Shown: in pieces, positions 42,970 through 54,850 of the stretch
Numbering within the stretch: the stretch's first letter is position 1
Layout: every line of letters begins with the position of its first letter
Assembly: GCA_014529385.2 (NCBI GenBank)
Contig: CM043959.1
Coordinates: 16,431,309 to 16,495,308, forward strand
DNA from: Adiantum capillus-veneris
Taxonomy: Eukaryota > Streptophyta > Polypodiopsida > Polypodiales > Pteridaceae
DNA: 64,000 nucleotides
Reading direction: 5' to 3'
Notes under the pieces: model-generated
What the model was told of the DNA's origin: nothing
What the model saw: only the letters and a program-made list of their open reading frames with translations
Databases searched by the model: none
Made by a program: the position numbers and the translations under genes

Positions 42970-43780
42970 TAATTGAACAAAGCCCCAAATAGACATTTTA
43001 AAGATCCAAACTTTCAAGTTGTTTTAGATATTCCCCTTTCAAATGTTCACATGTGCACATTGCATGCATTGTGTAGAATCATTGAGAAGATTTTGCATCT
43101 TTACATAGGATTTGCATGGAAATTACAACCTTTATCAGCAGCCAAAGAAACTTCCATAAAAAGAAGTGAAAGGGTATTGTTTGATATTGGACTTCATGAG
43201 GGGAATGTAGTGATTGAGTCACACCCCAAGAGGTCATCTAGTCACGAAACAATGTTCTTAGAAAAGCTTCTATTGGTGGGTTAAGGCCAAGAACTTCTTA
43301 GGATTCAATGGAAAAGTGGATAGGGGTGCATCTAAAGTTGAGTACAACCAATGGAAGGCTCTACACAATGTTGTAAAAAGGACCATGGAGTTGATGGCAA
43401 TGCAAGAAACGAGAAGACATAAGTGTAGGAAGCCTTAGATGAAATCTTATCTTACTGTGATAAAAATCATTGGGGAAAGAATGGACTCTCCAACTTCAAG
43501 AAAGAGAAATCTATGAAAAATTCTTGAAGCTCAAAGCACTTCACACACTACATGATAATAATTATGAATTTTGATCTTGCTAATTTGTGTCAATACTTGT
43601 ATAAGTGGCTAAAGAAATCCTTTTATTTGTGTAACAGATTATCTACAATTACACTCCTTGGTTTGTAAAGAAATAAATGAGCTTGTCAATATAGTCATTA
43701 GGAAGAGGATGGGGTCTAGGAGGGCCTCTTTATTTTTCCATGAGATTATGGAGGTGATTAATATTTTGACAAATAGGTGC
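42970..43780 (+). pseudogene. Unrecognised element-like gene T, 3' half
   Basis: Resumes directly after W's right target duplication. N-R-H-F-K-D-P-N-F-Q-V-V-L-D-I is followed by VHMCTLHALCRIIEKILHLY, E-R-V-L-F-D-I-G-L-H-E-G-N-V-V and, after a frameshift, A-R-N-F-L-G-F-N-G-K-V. Later pieces with Y-L-Q-L-H-S-L-V run to about 43780. The H-M-C-T-L-H-A-L-C-R block is one I associate with uncharacterised, repeat-borne proteins of land plants. I cannot name a superfamily. It joins in the same direction with the coding-like stretch ending at 22878. Confidence 0.5.
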
Positions 43781-44636
43781 TAGATGATGTGTGCAAGAAT
43801 GGTGTGTGTGTGTGTAAGAATCAAAGGATGCACTTTTCCTCCCAAAAAGGGGGTGGATAACTTTATGATTTTTGGTCTCTCATAACTCCTACATATGATC
43901 TCTAATTTGAGCGGAGATTATAGATCTATAATTTGTGCATCGAGCTCTTTTTGTAGATATGTTACATGATATGGTTTTTCTTGCTAAATTTTAAATTTCA
44001 TTTTGGGGAGTTGGGGGGGATTTGAATTCAAATAACTAGCCATTTTGCCTATTGAATTCAAAACCCATCCTTTGATTGCCTTCTTACTAGAGTTTTGAAT
44101 CCCTTAAACTGCCAAATAAAGAGGCCATCCTAGACTCCATTCTCTTCCTAATGTCTGCTCAAATTATGGAGAAGTCCCACTACTAAGCAAAAATGAAGTT
44201 TTTCAAACACACTAGACATGGTGGAGGAGTTTAAAAAGCTAACAGTTTGCTTGAAGTATTTTGGTGGTCTTATAGACAAGTGTGGCACAGAAAGAGATCA
44301 CAATAAGGCAAAAAATTATTTGACAATTGTGATATTTCTACAACTATATGGAGGAGTATAGAAAAAAAGAAAAGATGCAATGGATTTCCACTAGAGAGAG
44401 GCAAGATAGCAAATGGGGAATAATACAAGGATCAATGGTGGTTTCTTGAACCAGCATCATTAGGCCTTTTATTTCCCCCCCTCCACTTCAAGTACTCTTG
44501 CTTCTTATAACCCTGCAACTGCTTACCTATGTCACCAGAATAGACAAGACCATAATTAGCCATAGTGCCATATTATGCACTTCTTGAGCCCATAAATCTT
44601 GAAGCAAGTCCAAAAATTATAATGATTTCTTGCTTT
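43781..44636. other. No recognisable feature
   Basis: AT-rich; a short GT tract at 43803. No coding signal. Confidence 0.4.
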
Positions 44637-46200
44637 TCAAGAAGTATGAATGTTCACTCCAGGTCTTATTTGATGTGAACCTACCACCCTTAATAGAGCC
44701 AGTACCATAAGTATGGGGAGAGTGGGTGATTGGGAAAGCTTCTTATGGTAGATAGCTATTGTCTCCTTATCGAGATTCCCAATGTAATGGTCCAAAGTAT
44801 GATCCCTCTTCAAATCCAACGGCTTGGATCCCTTCCCTCTCCCTAAAAGCTTATCAAAGTCCACAATATCAATCTCTTCAAAAAAATACCCCTATATTTA
44901 GTTAAATTCATTGGCCTAGACTTTGTGCTTACAAAAACTATTTTACCTTATGCTTTTCATCATCTTCAAAAAGATCCTCTTTCCATTGGTCAATGGAAAA
45001 GCTTGGTTTTTTCTCTTTGCTCTCTCTTGGAATTTCTTTGCTCATGTGATCTATCTTCAATATTTTCTAAATTTTGCTGGAAACTTCTCCTTTGTGGGAA
45101 GTCCAAACTCTTCATACTTTGAACAACATATACTACATACTCTCCAGCATGAGACTGATCAATGAACTTTTCAGATTTTGTATCATCCACAAAGCCACTA
45201 TCATGCTCTACCCACTCTTCCAAAATAGCAAGGCAGTAGAGCTCTCTAACTTCAAAAGAGATTTTGTATATCATGTAGTAGTAGATACTCTTAGTGTTTA
45301 TCTTTTAAGTGGGCATGGTTGTTGTGCACAACAAGGGATCAAGCTCTTTCTTTAGAATATGAATGGAATCCTCTACCTTGGTGATGTTCCTTGACTTGAA
45401 ATGTGCCACATCCAAAATCTCTTTGCTTTGGAGCTTCTCCATTTCTTCTCTGTAACCGTCAAGTGTTTCTTCAACATCTATGTCATTTAGAGATATTGTG
45501 ATTTGCAAGCGTGGACTCTCCTTCCTCTATTGTAATAAAACTTTAAAAAAGCAAAAATGCCATTTCTTCAATCACAAGCTTACGACCATACTTTCCATGC
45601 CACTCATAAGGGGTTATGAACCTTCTTCCAATCATCTTGGAGCAATGCCAACTTCTTGGACCCTATGCTCTTTGTTTTGGTTCCTTCTTTAAAAATATAT
45701 TCAAATGTACAAAGTTACCAACCTTGTGCTCCTTTCTAAGGTCAGTAAAAAGATTTTGAAAGTCAAAAACTTCATTCTGGAAGCCTTCAAGAAAGTCCTC
45801 TAACTGAAAGGGAACATTAAATTATAAAACTTTAAAGAGCAAAAATACAATGTCTTCAATTACAAAATTACAGCCATACTTTCCATGCCACTCAAAGGGT
45901 TATGAATCTTCTTCCAATCATCTTGGAGTAATGCCAACTTCTTGGACCTTGTGCTCTTTGTTGAGGTTCCTGCTTTAAAAATATCATTCAAATGTACAAA
46001 GTTACCAGCCTTGTGCTCCTTTGTAAGGTCAATAAAAAGCTTTTGAAAGTCAAAAATTTCATTTTTGAAGCCTTCAAGAAAGCCCTCCAATTGAAAGGGA
46101 ACATTACAAACTCTGAAAGTTGTTTGAGTGGGTAGAGTAGGTCCATCAACCTATCATCACTTGTCTCTTCAACATCTTTGATGTCCATACCTTTCAAACT
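44637..46200 (-). pseudogene. Unrecognised coding-like relic with internal tandem duplication
   Basis: I do not recognise this protein. Minus-strand stretches with coding-like composition follow one another in different frames. The first is a piece with G-M-D-I-K-D-V-E-E-T (46197). Next comes an unbroken 76-codon stretch with EGFLEGFKNEIFDFQKLFID, then its degenerate repeat. After that come N-D-I-D-V-E-E-T-L-D-G-Y (45480), ISFEVRELYCLAILEEWVEH (45270), and GKGSKPLDLKRDHTLDHYIG (44820). The protein would be rich in Lys and Glu. Splice sites were not placed, so an intron-containing gene and a relic cannot be told apart. Confidence 0.3.
45538..46115. repeat. Direct tandem duplication of about 287 bases
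   Basis: TTTTGAAAGTCAAAAA occurs at 45754 and 46041, and GCCAACTTCTTGGACC at 45647 and 45933. The left copy has indels that break the frame; the right copy keeps it open. Confidence 0.85.
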
Positions 46201-46337
46201 CTTCTTGCTAGAAACTTTTTCTACAAAAAGTGAAGATCAATCAACCATATACATCGCACCACAAAAAGTGTATAGAGTTGTGGAATATGGTGTGATATAT
46301 AGGTGACAGATTTGTCCTCCCTATGCAAAAATGTAAT

Positions 46338-46711
46338 TCATGAAGAGCCATCCATATACACATATTTCGTGGAAGGAGAACACATGTTCATAAAACTTGA
46401 CCAAAATTTTACGCTCCAACATGTGTGCTCCCTACACGATTTTAGAAGGCCCAGACGAGTGTCCAGGCGAGCGTCTAACAATAAAGAATTCATGTAGGGA
46501 GTGCACGACTTCAATTTAGAAATGCTTTCTCCTTGCATGAAAATACAAAGTGAAGAGAGCCATCCATATACACACATTTTGAGCGAGGAAACATATTCAA
46601 AATATTTGATAAGAAGCTTACACTCCAACATGTGTTCTCCCTATGCAATTTCTTTATAGTCGCGCTAGGTCTTCTAAAATTGTGTAGGGAGGACACATGT
46701 TGGAGTGTAAA
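46338..46711. repeat. Direct and inverted repeat cluster with foldback
   Basis: GAGCCATCCATATACACA recurs 214 bases apart (46344, 46558). At 46618-46651 and 46676-46711 lie inverted arms TTACACTCCAACATGTGT plus CTCCCT.(C)AATTT that can pair over about 35 bases around a 24-base loop. A third, partly matching arm lies at 46416-46450. Confidence 0.8.
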
Positions 46712-47537
46712 CTTTTGAGAGATGTGTCCTCCTTGTGATATTCCGAATTTGTTTAGAGAGGAGAAAAGTTCATTAATAAAAATGGTTTTTTTTTTTAAAA
46801 GGAGAAAAGCACACCTCTATGCACTTAAAGTATCATTGTGGATTGAGAGTCATACTCAAAAAAATTGGCAAAATAGAGAAGATTAAGACAAATGAGATTT
46901 ATAGGAATTTTGAGCTATATACAATACATCAATTATGAAACTTGATATTTGTGCACAACGGTCAAATCCTCTATTTACAGTGTTGTGAAGCAACTCGATG
47001 TGACAAGACTGCACTTTATTGTTTTGAACACACAAAAATCATACAATATTGAGGGCATGATAATGGCATCAAATGAAAATGGAAACCAACAAGATGAGAG
47101 ACTTGCACCAATCAAATAGAAACTGAAACCAACAAGATGATGCATTTAGACAAAACAAGTATTTGTCATTGATATGAAAATATTTTGTTAAAAATGTTAG
47201 TTTTAAAAAACAATTGATACAATTTACCAATAGTACGGGTAGGTTAGTAGCACTCTAAATAGGGAGCAGGCTTTATCTTGGAAGAAGATGCACAATCCCT
47301 TCTGGCACTTCTTTGCATAGAAATTTATTTTCAATCCTCCTTGGGACTTGCAAGCCATAATAAAAAATAGGGAAAGTAAGGTTGTCTCTCACAGAATCAA
47401 AGAATGGTAGAAAGAAAGAAATCATTATCTACATAACTTCTTTTTAGCTAGCTAAAAAGAAAAGGCTGTAGGCAAATAGATCTCATCGCTGTGTAAGTCC
47501 TACCTCATTTGGTGCACATTGCACTTGGTTCTTATCT
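46712..47537. other. No recognisable feature
   Basis: Non-coding. The left edge of gypsy element X's coding remnant lies at 47538; its LTR was not found. Confidence 0.4.
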
Positions 47538-48396
47538 TCAACGTTGCCAAGTACTACCCGTATTGCATGGCATGTTGACCACATAGAATAAGGCTTGGTG
47601 GTCCACAAAAAAGACAAACTTATTAGCTAATAAGTAGTGTTGGAATTTCTTGACCGCATACACCATTTCAAGGCCTTCTCTTTCAATTGTAGTGTAGTTC
47701 TTTTCTACAATGTTTAGCTGCATGCTAGCATAAGAGATAGAGAAGTCCATTGTCCCCTCTCCTAGTTGTGCCAAAATGCAACCAATAGAAAAATTTGAAG
47801 CATCAACATGCACATAGAAAACATCGGGGCCGATAACAAAGCTTGCTTAAGCTTTTGAAAGGATTCTTTGCATTCCTCTATCCATTCAAAATGAGTAATA
47901 AGGCCATAAATGGGTTTTGCAATGGCAGTGTACATGTAGATAAATCTACCATAATAGCCACAATGCCCCATAAATGCCTAAACTTCCTTGACACTTGTTG
48001 GTATAGGCATCTCAGGAATTGCTTCCACTTTCTCCATATCTGTAGCAACACCTTTTTTTGAGACAATATGTCCGAGAATTTTGCCCTGTCTAACCATGAA
48101 TACCTTGGGCAGGTCACCTAAGAAAAATGTAACCGATCACATGAGTTCACAGAAGGCTATTTAAAGTTCTTGAAACTTACACAAATATGTGTACAAAAGG
48201 ATAATCTTTTTTCAAATTTGAAAAAAACTTACAAATTTTAAAAGAAAAGGGTACATTATATTCCTAAAAAATTTCACGGATAAGGGGTTTTACAAACATG
48301 TCTTGAACGCACGTGATATGATAGTTTTACACATAGTGAGCCCCCCAAGATGAATACACAATTCTCAAGATTTAAGCAAATCTTATACAGACGACA
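47538..48396 (-). pseudogene. Gypsy element X: end of RT and RNase H, interrupted by a MITE
   Basis: Minus strand. C-R-L-Y-K-I-C-L-N-L-E-N-C-V-F at 48396-48352 is RT text, cut there by a MITE. After the MITE it resumes V-F-M-V-R-Q-G-K-I-L-G-H-I-V-S, E-V-R-A-F-M-G-H-C-G-Y-Y-R-like text, then RNase H. The RNase H part holds H-V-D-A-S-N-F-S-I-G-C, S-Y-A-S-M-Q-L-N, T-I-E-R-E-G-L-E-M-V-Y-A-V and F-V-D-H-Q-A-L, with its catalytic Asp/Glu residues. The upstream half of the RT lies beyond element Y at 57241. Confidence 0.85.
48104..48349 (+). mobile_element. MITE copy 1, 8-bp target duplication
   Basis: 246 bases starting CTTGGGCAGGTCACC and ending (reverse) CTTGGGGGGCTCACT, so terminal inverted repeats of about 14 bases with three mismatches. 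An exact 8-base duplication ATGAATAC flanks it (48096-48103 and 48350-48357). It splits the RT of element X. No protein is encoded. The 8-base duplication points to hAT-type transposase. The related copy is at 59488-59738. Confidence 0.82.
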
Positions 48397-49197
48397 TGTA
48401 ATGAAAATGACCGATGAACATTGAAAATCACGAAATCAAGAAAATTGTAGCGAGCATGTTTATGAGACTACGTTGAGAAAATAGAGGGTGAACTTGATTA
48501 GAGGTAGCAACAATACCATTAGAATTAATTAACTTGGCATAAAAAATACTTTGCAAGAGAGAGAATTAGAGAACTTGACAGCAATTGAGGACCAGAGGAG
48601 TGGAGCCGGTCCCCCCTCCAAAAGGCTTCTGTATTATGGTTTCTCCCATAAAGAGAGACTTGGTACAATACAAGCTTTGTGTTCCTTGAAACCTTGATGG
48701 TGCAATGAAGATAGAGAGCTTCATGCACCACAATTATGCTCGTAACTTAGCTAAATGAAAGCATTAACTTGTCCCCGGCCTCAATCCCAAGACCTCAAAC
48801 ACCTTCGAAGGTGGAGAGAGCTAAATGAAAGCATTAACTTAGCTAAATGAAAGCATTAACTTTTCCCCGGCCTCAATCCCAAGACCTCAAACACCTTCGA
48901 AGGTGGAGAGAGCTAGTGGGGAATAAGGGTAGGGAAGAGGAAAAAGAAGCATTCTTACAAGAAAGAAATAGTTCCTCACTTATCATCACTCTTGTTGATT
49001 AGCATAGCATAATAGCATAGTAATGATGATGAAGAAGATTTCAAGCTTAAGCATTGAAGCATGGCTCTTGGTTGGATTTGCATTCCATAGCAAAGAGGGT
49101 TGGTATAGCCTCCCAACTTCTCAACAACCTTGACCCCCAACATGCTTAAGCACCTCAACCACCTTAGTCACAAGCATGGGATTAGCAAGTGCATGGA

Positions 49198-49279
<82 letters not shown>

Positions 49280-49696
49280 GCCTCAAGGGCTTGCCCCCTC
49301 CTTGTAGGGATTTTGGGTTTGACTTCAAGAATAAGCCTAGCTTAATCATGCACCTTAGTTATCAAGCATCTCAAGAACTTTAAGCATCAAGAACCTCAAG
49401 CATAGGCCTAGCTTAACCTAAGGTCTAAGGACTTTTAACACTAACCTTTGGAGGTCTTTAATGAAGCTAACCCTAAGGTATTTCCAGCTCCATTATGCAA
49501 ACGTTGTTCTTCAGTCGACCATTTCCTTGTGAGCCCTTGCTGAGATGAAACCATCTCCTTTTGGCCCCGTGTTGAGCTTGGCCTAAAAACACATATCTAT
49601 ATTCTAGCTCTTGTTTCCCTTTTTTTTCCCATATTAAATGATCAATTTAACATGAGAAAATCATTTGTGTAAAGCTAGGTATTATATTTTATGACA
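48397..49696 (-). repeat. 3' LTR of element Y
   Basis: 1300 bases, TGTCATAAAATATAATACC to CATTTTCATTACA on the minus strand. It lacks about 490 bases present in the 5' LTR. It contains an interrupted CT tract (49199-49276) and a local duplication of about 55 bases at 48750-48860. Confidence 0.85.
49199..49276. repeat. (CT)n microsatellite in Y 3' LTR
   Basis: About 78 bases of CT with one TTT interruption; the same site in the 5' LTR is a 96-base pure CT tract (56719-56814). Confidence 0.95.
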
Positions 49697-49710
49697 TTAC
49701 CTCTCCCTTG
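49697..49710 (-). other. Polypurine tract of element Y
   Basis: Minus strand CAAGGGAGAGGTAA directly before TGTCATAAAA; upstream GTCGAGGACGACTATGG is typical of the end of gypsy pol. Confidence 0.8.
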
Positions 49711-50099
49711 AAACCATAGTCGTCCTCGACTATGAGGTAGAGAAGATAAAGTCTTAGTCATTAGTCCATTTTTCATAGCGGGTAAAGGATCCCTTTCTAC
49801 CATACGACATCAATCCAGAACGGATGACTTGTCCATTTGGTGCTTAAGAGACGTAGTTGCCGCAAGCATGTCTGCTCTTTAGTCCATATCATAGTTCCAA
49901 AGTACAGTGACAATTTCTACTTAGTATTTAAGAGATGTCGTCAAGACAAACATGAGTCTAAGCATGCATACTACTTTAAATTTATGCACAATAAAAAGAG
50001 AATTAGACTAATAATACAAAAACATTGATCATTTAAAAGAAACATTTACATTTGCTTACTCTAATGTAGCATTATAAGCATTGACAAGGTTCATACTAT

Positions 50100-51340
50100 C
50101 ATTAAGTTGTATTGCTTGCGTTAATCTAGCATCTTCAAAAGGATAATTTTTGAACTTAATAAGATACCATAGGATAATCTTACCATGTCGTAGTACCTTG
50201 TCCTCATGTCAAAGAATAGCTTCGAGTTGTAGCACCTCTTTTTGATCTTTGATTTCTAAGGGGTCTTCAATAATTGGATTTGTTGGTGGCTATCCTTTGT
50301 AAGGCTTGAGTAGGCTCACATGAAAAGCATTGTGTATGAGCCAATGGTTGGGAAACTTGAGTTGATGAGCCATGTCATTGATTAGCTTCAAAATTTGGAA
50401 GGGATCATAGTATCTTTTTGCTAGTTTAACGTAATACTTTTGATGGCCCATAGGATTTTTTCCCATTGTTTGCCTCAATCGAGCCTTGGGAAACTTGAGT
50501 AAGACCCAATCATTTTTTTTTTATGTTAAGGCCCTTCTATGCTTATCAACAATAGATTTTGCCTTTGTTGAGGGATGGATATAGCCTCCTTAATATTTTG
50601 GAAAGATTCTTGTAGGTCATGATGGCTATACTCATCGGCAGCAAAGATCTTCCCATGTACTTTAAGTAGAAAGGGACTTTTTGGTCTTTCGTCTATGATC
50701 TCAAAAGGTGCCTTTCCTCTAGTAGAATGGAAATTATTATTGTACGCATACTCTACAAGGGGTAACTACTTCTCCCATTGTGAGCATTGATCTACTTTTG
50801 TAACATAATTCTTTAGTAGATTGAGAATTGTAAGATTGGATATCTCACTTTGGCCATCCGTTTGTGGGTGATAGGCCAAAGAGAAATTCAATCTTGTACT
50901 AGATTTTCAAAGAGACCCTTCCAGAAGTTCCTGGTCATTCTAGGATCTCTATCTGACACAATGGATGTTAGAAATCCATGGTGAAAATCTAGGATATGAA
51001 GAGGGTTGCCATTTGGTGTGCCTTAATAGTCTTTTTGATAGGAATAAAGTGTACTTGCTTGCTTGCTAAACCTGTTGACTATTGTCCATATTCCCAAATT
51101 ACCATGTATAGACTTGGGTAATCCAAAGATAAAGTCCATGGATATACTTTCCCATGGCAAATTAGGGATGGGCAATGGCTAGAGTAATCCAAGTTGCTTC
51201 CCTCTATCATACTTCGTCTTTTGGCATACCACACATTTTGAAACATCCTATTGTATGTCCACTTTCATGGTAGGCCAATAAAAGTACATTTCTACTCCGC
51301 AAAGAGTAGGTTGAATCCCTCAATGCCCCGCATAGGGAGG
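50100..51340 (-). pseudogene. Element Y integrase with GPY/F and chromodomain
   Basis: Minus strand. V-C-Q-K-T-K-Y-D-R-G-K is the end of the zinc finger. [15 protein letters not shown] opens the catalytic core with its first Asp, and S-D-R-D-P-R-M-T-R-N-F-W follows. A Q-S-E-I-S-N-L stretch is the region before the catalytic Glu. K-L-A-K-R-Y-Y-D-P-F-Q-I-L-K is the GPY/F part, with I-H-N-A-F-H-V-S-L-L-K-P-Y-K. The chromodomain E-V-L-Q-L-E-A-I-L with L-R-H-G-K-I ends near 50110. Frameshifts at several places. The protein would insert element DNA into chromatin. Confidence 0.8.
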
Positions 51341-51559
51341 AACACGGGATTCATACATCACTTTCTCCATGAAGGAAGTGAGTAACACATAGCCTGTTGG
51401 CCATGGAGAAGATAACCATCCTACAAGGTGAATGGTTCCTCGTTCTTTCCTAAGACAAGGGCCGACATTATAATCTTAAAATCAAGGTCATTAGCGTACC
51501 CATCTATCATGGAAGATAGATCATTGTGAGTTGCTATAGACACCGCATTTACCCTCGGT

Positions 51560-52660
51560 TGTCACGATAGTGCATCGGCCACTTGATTATGCTTACCAGC
51601 AATGTGAGCAATATGAAAAATAAATTGCGAAAGAAATTTTCCTACCTCATTTGCTTGTTGGAAAGCTTTGCTTGTGTCATGAAGTACTTGAGACTTTGGT
51701 GGTCCATTTGCATAAATGAAGTCCCCAATAGGTAGTGCTTCCATGTGTCTTAGGCATGTAGAACATATATGCCCAGGACCCAATCATCGGCATTGAGACT
51801 TTGGCTCTCATATGCTATGGCATGCCCTTCTTGAAGAAAGACTGCTCCAAGGCAATCACCACAAGCATCACATTGGACCTCAAATGGCTTTGAGAGATCC
51901 GGACGCATAAGCACTAGTTGGGAGGTAAGCTTCTCTTTGAGCTTGTCAAAAGCATTTTTCTCTTTAGCAGTCCATGATTACTTAATGTTCTTCTTTGTTA
52001 AGTCATGTAATGGTCCTGCTATTTGAGAGAATTTTGCTATGAAGCGTCTATAGTATGCACACATACTAATAAAGCTTCATAGAGCTCATGTAGATTCCTT
52101 GAATTAGGCCATGCTTTTATCAACTTCAACTTTGATGGATCCATACAGATACCACCTTGAGAGATAATATGACCTAAGTATTGAATCTTTTGAAGGAAAA
52201 ATTCACTCTTCTTTTGATTGATAAAAAGCTTGTTCTCCCTCAAAGCTTGAAAAATTACCTGGAGATGTTGCTTTGTGCTCCTCCAAGGACTTGTAGTAGA
52301 TGATGATATCATCAAATAACACTCTAGTAAACTTGTGATGGGGTCTAAAAATTTTATCCATTAAAAGATTGAACGTGGCTGGAGCATTTGACAAACCAAA
52401 AGGCATGACAAGATATTCATAAAGACCAAATGTTGTATGGAACTCGATCTTTATGATATCTTCATTCACTATCCTTATTTGATGATAGACACTTTTGAGG
52501 TCAATCCTATTGAAGTAGGTTGAACCTTGTAGCTTATCAAACAGATCTTCTACCCACGGTATAGAAAATCTGTTTTTGATAGTGACACGATTTAGTACTC
52601 GCAATAGTCCACACACATGCGGTATGTGCCATCTTTCTTTTGCACTAAAAGGACTGGAGA
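51560..52660 (-). pseudogene. Element Y reverse transcriptase and RNase H
   Basis: Minus strand. Frame from 52616: LLRVLNRVTIKNRFSIPWVE, D-L-F-D-K-L-Q-G-S-T-Y-F-N-R-I-D-L-K, L-V-M-P-F-G-L-S-N-A-P-A-T-F and the catalytic block V-L-F-D-D-I-I-I-Y. After a frameshift near 52250, KIQYLGHIISQGGICMDPSK and tether text follow. The RNase H stretch ends at H-I-A-G-K-H-N-Q-V-A-D-A-L-S (51562), the classic close of that domain. The catalytic F-x-D-D is kept, yet stops and shifts between domains prevent a full protein. Confidence 0.85.
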
Positions 52661-53248
52661 GAACAAAAGAGAGAGGAGCTAGGCCTCACCATCCCCTTGT
52701 CTACCAACTCATGCACTTGCCTCATAATATCCTCTTATTGAGCTTGAGAAACTCTATAAGGAGGCTTATTAGGTGGTGAGCTCCCGGGTAGAAGCTCTAT
52801 CATATGGTCATCATCCCCTCATTTTGGAGGTAATCCATAGGGATGTCATTGATAAATACATCTTGGAATCTATTTAGAAAATTAGACAAGTCTAATTCTT
52901 CTTGATTCCTACCATTTTGTTTTGTTATAACTTTAGCATCATTTATAGACTCTTTGACAAAAATCATGTACGAGAAAATCGAGCTTTTTATTGACTTATC
53001 AAAAGCAAGTGAATTTACAAGTGGTATAGTACGACCGAACTAATTAGCATCTATATACATGCTCTTTCCCTGCACGTGAAATAAATTCTCCTTTCAAGGA
53101 ACTTTATGTTGGCAACCATGCGATTGAACCATGGTGCCCCTAGGATAACATCCTCATGGTGGAGAGGAGATATGAAAAAGTCTTCCTTATCGACGTATCT
53201 TTGGACATGAAGCCTCAACTTCCCAATCAAGGGAGTAACGGAGTCTTG
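52661..53248 (-). pseudogene. Element Y protease-to-RT linker
   Basis: Degenerate sequence between protease and RT; minus-strand stretches read as worn pol text (for example around 53100-53240) without an open frame. Confidence 0.5.
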
Positions 53249-53686
53249 CTATCCCTTAAAAGCCCCATCACCAGTTACAGAATCTCCCATCTCAAAAGCT
53301 TGAATGCCCAGCTTAGTGGCCAACTCCGTTGATATGAAGTTGTGAGTAGAGCCAAGGTCAAAAAGGATGAAGGCATCATTCTTCCTCACCTTTCCCCAAG
53401 CATAGAATAGGGATGATCCTTTGCAATGAGCATCCTCTTTTGGAGCTTTAACCGTGGAAGCTCTAGGAGTCTCATTGCAGGCATTTCTTTTGGGGCAAGA
53501 ACGATAGCCATGTCGTTGCTCCCCACACTTAAAGCATTTGTGATCTTTGCAAAAATCCTCTAGCTCTTCAGGAGAGAGTTTTTTTTTACCTTTGTAAACT
53601 CCTTTCTCCTTGATCTTGTTACTATTGTTGTTGTTGTTGGAATTGCCTTGGGAAGAACTTAGAGCATTGTTCTTCCCCTTGCACAT
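53249..53686 (-). pseudogene. Element Y zinc knuckle and protease
   Basis: An unbroken 145-codon frame. After an Asn-rich stretch comes the Gag zinc knuckle C-F-K-C-G-E-Q-R-H-G-Y-R-S-C (C-x2-C-x4-H-x4-C, intact). About 40 residues on lies F-I-L-F-D-L-G-S-T-H-N-F-I-S, the aspartic protease site, DLGST here versus the usual D(S/T)GA. The rest, ELATKLGIQAF, matches gypsy proteases. This is one of the best preserved parts of Y. Confidence 0.85.
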
Positions 53687-53689
53687 TTT

Positions 53690-54850
53690 GATCTTTTTTT
53701 TTCATGGACTTGGCATTTTATTTAGCCCCTTGTTGGAAATTGATACGAGATGCAACCATGTTGTGGTGGATGACTTTGGTGATAAAACCGGGCCATTGGG
53801 AGTTGACATACTCGGCCATTTCTTCAGATAATCTCGCACAAAATTGTTGCTTTTGCTCGACGAAGTCTACCTTTTAAAATACTATAGCTTTGAGATAAAA
53901 ATCCCAAAACTTGTCTACAAATTTGTGGATAGACTCATGGGAGAGTATCTTCAAGATTCTCCATTCAATAGGCACTTTGTCCTTGGCATCGCTTGCAAGG
54001 AATTGCTTCATTATGGAAACTCATAGAGTTTTCCATGTCCTTGGGGCTTTGCCATTCTTGCGGAGACTAGCCCACCATCGACGAACAAATTTTTGAAAGT
54101 GCATAGCTACATAGCGTAGCTTGGAGAACTCTATGAAGCCCTTGTCTCCAAAAGCCACATTGAATTGCTGGATGAAAGCCAATACTTTGTCAGTAGCACC
54201 AAAGGTGCCATCATAGGTGAGAAAAGAGATACTCTTTTCTCCCTCTTTGAACTTCTAAGCTTTTGGGACCTTTTCCAAGCACGGTAGGATTTGCGATGTC
54301 CTCTCCTCTTGTATTCTCTAGGACAATAACCATTGCTTTCATCGAAAGAGGAGGAAGGTAAAGAAGAAGGAGAAGAGGGTGGCCTCTTTCTTGCCTTTTT
54401 CTTCCTTTGTTTCCTCTTTTCCCTTTTGGAGTGATGAGGAGAAGGACTATAGGATGATCTTTTCCTCTTGGGAAGAGTTGGGAATCGTTGAGACCGCCGC
54501 CTTCGTGGAGCCACATCTGCAGAGGAATTCGGAGATTCACTTCTTTCTCGTTCATTGGATTCCTCCTCTTCTCTTATCGGAGAGAGTCTTCTTTTGGAAG
54601 TCTCTCAACAAGAGGCTTCCTAAGCTCTCTCTCTTCTTGGAGAGGAAGGGAAATCCCATATGCACGAAGTTGTTGGGTAACTTCGGCTTGCAAGGTAGGG
54701 TTGCCCAAGCTTGCTGCAACCTAGTAATAACAAGATACTTCACAAACATTGGGGCATCACAGTAGCACCTTCATGTGCAATATCAAAGTTGTCAATATTC
54801 ATTCTACTCTCCTTATTATTGTCATCTATGCTAATTAAACTTATGTATAT
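53690..54850 (-). pseudogene. Element Y gag
   Basis: The opening M-N-I-D-N-F-D-I-A-H-E-G at about 54805 matches W. A Leu/Glu-rich piece and a strongly basic, Ser/Arg/Lys-rich stretch (VAPRRRRSQRFP to about 54240) follow. The retrotransposon gag domain then runs T-Y-D-G-T-F, F-I-Q-Q-F-N-V-A-F-G-D-K-G, L-R-Y-V-A-M-H-F and V-R-R-W-W-A-S-L-R-K-N, down to H-E-S-I-H-K-F-V-D-K-F-W. Frame changes at about 54240, 54100 and 53870 and several stops break it. Confidence 0.75.
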
